NCBI RefSeq assembly: GCF_910592395.1
Contig: NC_088312.1
Span: 1 to 62,000 of the forward strand
DNA length: 62,000 nt
Direction: 5' to 3'
DNA from: Lineus longissimus
Taxonomy: Eukaryota; Nemertea; Pilidiophora; Heteronemertea; Lineidae
The position numbers and the translations under genes are program-made. Positions 59,915 through 62,000 of the stretch are shown here, piece after piece. Below the pieces are notes generated by a model, which was not told the origin of the DNA, made no database searches, and saw only the letters and a program-made list of their open reading frames with translations. How positions within the stretch are numbered: the stretch's first letter is position 1; every line of letters begins with the position of its first letter.

Positions 59915-60198
59915 GCTAACCAGGTTGACATGAGATACGAGGTGGGTACCCACCTGCTAACCAGGTTGACATGAGATACCAGGTGGGTACCCACCTGCTA
60001 ACCAGGTTGACATGAGATACCAGGTGGGTACCCACCTGCTAACCAGGTTGACATGAGATACCAGGTGGGTACCCACCTGCTAACCAGGTTGACATGAGAT
60101 ACCAGGTGGGTACCCACCTGCTAACCAGGTTGACATGAGATACCAGGTGGGTACCCACCTGCTAACCAGGTTGACATGAGATACCAGGTGGGTACCCA
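59915..60198. repeat. 41-bp repeat with palindromic paired E-boxes, 7 units
   Basis: Units start GCTAACCAGGTTGACATGAG at 59915, 59956, 59997, 60038, 60079, 60120 and 60161. At the junctions CAGGTGGGTACCCACCTG is an 18-bp perfect palindrome; the first junction has GAGGTG and the last lacks the right half. It lies in the intergenic stretch between the two convergent genes. Confidence 0.97.
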
Positions 60199-60639
60199 TG
60201 AATCAATGTAAAACCATGAAATTATTTGAAAATAGAGACTACCTGAGAGTACAATCACTATGAATGAAATTAAATTGCTTAGAAAGGTTATCACAACATT
60301 AATAAAAGTACAAAACACATGTATGCGGATTTCATCAATAAAATGTTGGTATTTCTTGCATATAGCACAGACAATAATAATTGGAACCTTCCAAAGCCAT
60401 ATCATGTAAGTTACACGATCATAACCAGTGCTAGGTTTGATGTTAGAAGCATGTTAGGAAGCGCAGATGGGAATGTTAATGTATATGATCAAGAAAATAG
60501 GCAGACTTTCAATTGGAAATGTAGAGAAATATAAAAACCTTATGTATTTAGTCTTGAAGAACTTAATAAATACTGCATTTTAAATCAGCTTCGAATTTCC
60601 TCTTCTCAGTTGCAAGCACGTACGATCTTCCAATATTAT
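60199..60639. other. Intergenic sequence, no gene recognised
   Basis: AT-rich. A plus-strand frame at 60319-60534 matches no family I know. It may include the end of the NADPH oxidase 3' UTR on the minus strand. Confidence 0.35.
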
Positions 60640-60770
60640 AGACATCTGTAATATATCATCTGTCTAGACATCTGTAATATATCATCTGTCTAGACATCTG
60701 TAATATATCATCTATCTAGACATCTGTAATATATCATCTGTCTAGACATCTGTATTATATCATCTGTATA
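60640..60770. repeat. 26-bp repeat, 5 units
   Basis: AGACATCTGTAATATATCAT plus CTGTCT is repeated five times with few changes. It lies within about 170-300 nt of the NADPH oxidase stop codon, so it is probably inside the 3' UTR of that gene. Confidence 0.95.
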
Positions 60771-60939
60771 GACGTGGGACTTGTTCTCATGGCGTGTTAG
60801 CTGGATAAAATTGCACGCTTTCAAAATTATCCAAGGGTAAGCTGTTCTTAACTCAGTTGAAATAGCTATGACTCCCAAGTCCCTTTCTTCGCAGATGAAT
60901 CCTTCGTTTTCTCCGAGCTGGTGAGGAGCGACCGACTCA

Positions 60940-61072
60940 TCAGAAGTTTTCCTTGTTGAAATAGAAGTGTGTCCCATTGGCGTATCTACTCGGATCAGAA
61001 TGGATGTTGCAGAGTTTGTGCAGCTGAGATGAAAGCGTCTTCGGTCCACAACAGAACACACCAATCCTCTTC
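60940..61072 (-). CDS. NOX: NADPH oxidase terminal exon
   Basis: On the minus strand the acceptor is TTTTTTCTTTCAG|GAAG, phase 2 in, and the exon ends at TGA. It encodes [20 protein letters not shown] and ends [11 protein letters not shown]. The terminal Phe is the residue that stacks on FAD in this family. Confidence 0.93.
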
Positions 61073-61829
61073 CTGAAAGAAAAAATGCAATGTTGTAATT
61101 AATTAATTTACCTATAATTACTCATGTTAGTTACTTATTCATTCCTTTATTCATATTCGTAATTCAACTAGTGTTCTTTGACCAACATGTTCACGTTATG
61201 CTCTGAAGATGTCTCACCAGCCACAGAGACATCTCTAAAACCCACCAAATGAACAGGTAGGCTGATGATGGCATGAAACAGCTAAGAGCCCATCTTGTAG
61301 TGCTTGACGTTTGGAGGTAATGATGGCATGAAACAGCTAAGAGCCCATCTTGTAGTGCTTGACGTTTGGAGGTAATGATGGCATGAAACAGCTAAGAGCC
61401 CATCTTGTAGTGCTTGACGTTTGGAGGTAATGATGGCATGAAACAGCTAAGAGCCCATCTTGTAGTGCTTGACGTTTGGAGGTAATGATGGCATGAAACA
61501 GCTAAGAGCCCATCTTGTAGTGCTTGACGTTTGGAGGTAATGATGGCATGAAACAGCTGAGAGCCCATCTTGTAGTGCTTGACGTTTGGAGGTATCAAGA
61601 AGCAGTGCATTCAGTTGGTCCCTTCAGTATGATCATCAGAGATCAGGGATCCTCCCAACAAGCCTCACACTGTGACAATGACACCTAAGAGTATGTCAAC
61701 TTACTCTGGATTGGCCTGCGCAATGGCGGGGAATATAGTGTCCCACTGTGGGCGACCATATTGTGTTTTCTGCTGCAGTCCTGTGATCGCATCCTCATCA
61801 TCATCTTCATGGAGGACGATGTTTCGTGC
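60940..61829 (-). CDS. NOX: NADPH oxidase (NOX2-like), C-terminal end, partial gene
   Basis: Two minus-strand exons, complement(61705-61829) and complement(60940-61072), join in phase. Together they encode the end of the NADPH-binding domain of a ferric-reductase-type NADPH oxidase, the catalytic membrane enzyme that passes electrons from NADPH through FAD and haems to oxygen, making superoxide. The visible 85 residues run from an [16 protein letters not shown] motif to GVFCCGP (the NADPH-binding Cys-Gly-Pro) and the invariant C-terminal FYFNKENF. The motif set fits the NOX1-3 group best, while GVFCCGP and the following residues also resemble NOX4, so the subfamily is left open. The rest of the gene lies beyond the window. 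It converges on Limpet. Confidence 0.92.
61258..61600. repeat. 55-bp minisatellite, 6 units, in a NADPH oxidase intron
   Basis: GATGGCATGAAACAGCTAAG, AGCCCATCTTGTAGTGCTTG and ACGTTTGGAGGTAAT recur every 55 bp (61272, 61327 and on). Copies are almost identical. The array occupies about half of the 632-nt last intron. Confidence 0.97.
61705..61829 (-). CDS. NOX: NADPH oxidase penultimate exon
   Basis: On the minus strand the acceptor is ATTTAG|GCACG and the donor CCAGA|GTAAGT; 125 nt, phase 0 in and phase 2 out. It encodes [38 protein letters not shown] and ANPE. Y-G-R-P-x-W-D followed by F-x-x-I-A-x-x-x-P is diagnostic for the NOX NADPH-binding domain. Confidence 0.93.
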
Positions 61830-62000
61830 CTAAATAAATGGTAAACACTGCGATTTATAGGAAAGGCTTGCCTTACTAGAACCATAGGTATGTCTCTCTC
61901 CCAAGCACACCAATTCATTAACCAAATACTGTCATGAAAGATATCTCAATCTGAATGAAACCATTAAGCTTGGGAATAATTGTTGTATGGAGTCTGTGGG
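61830..62000 (-). other. NADPH oxidase intron sequence to window end
   Basis: No further exon of the NADPH oxidase is recognisable in the last 170 bases; the next upstream exon must lie beyond the window. Confidence 0.5.

Overview
The window is the left end of a chromosome from an animal. It opens with about 12 kb of almost perfect CCCTAA telomere and then runs through a subtelomere into genic DNA with spliceosomal introns. The hexamer argues against most insects (TTAGG) and against nematodes (TTAGGC). A gene that joins a PET domain to six LIM domains (the Limpet architecture) points to an invertebrate, since vertebrates, as far as is known, carry separate testin-like and FHL-like genes. A marine lophotrochozoan or invertebrate deuterostome would fit, but I cannot name the species.

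Layout: 1-11964 telomere; 11965-12790 degenerate GACGG-rich subtelomeric repeats; 12910-13600 remains of a tyrosine-recombinase (Crypton-like) gene split by a small inverted-repeat element; 13586-17619 an 814-bp tandem satellite in which every unit carries a tRNA-like segment; 18160-19930 two more minisatellites, one holding an interstitial telomeric insertion; 20759-56914 a plus-strand Limpet/FHL-type gene; 60940-61829 the last two coding exons of a minus-strand NADPH oxidase, convergent with Limpet.

The Limpet gene was assembled by hand from splice sites, reading phase and family similarity. Ten constitutive coding exons give 615 aa: an acidic N-terminus, a Cys-rich CPGF module, PET, then LIM1-LIM6. 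Three further phase-1/phase-1 cassette exons of exactly 177 nt lie between the LIM5 and LIM6 exons; each would add one 59-aa LIM unit in frame. A candidate alternative first exon at 45212-45277 splices in phase to exon 6 and would give a four-and-a-half-LIM protein of about 315 aa, the FHL architecture. One locus could therefore produce a PET-LIM protein and FHL-like proteins with differing numbers of LIM domains.

The introns are swollen by about a dozen unrelated minisatellites (units of 26 to 114 bp), a LINE remnant, SINE-like pieces, foldback elements and telomeric islands. Three observations stand out: a 99-bp array that has copied the 3' splice site of exon 6 fourteen times, the last copy remaining in frame; a 675-bp tandem duplication of a cassette exon with a telomeric repeat at its junction; and a 46-bp array carrying a 598-bp higher-order repeat.
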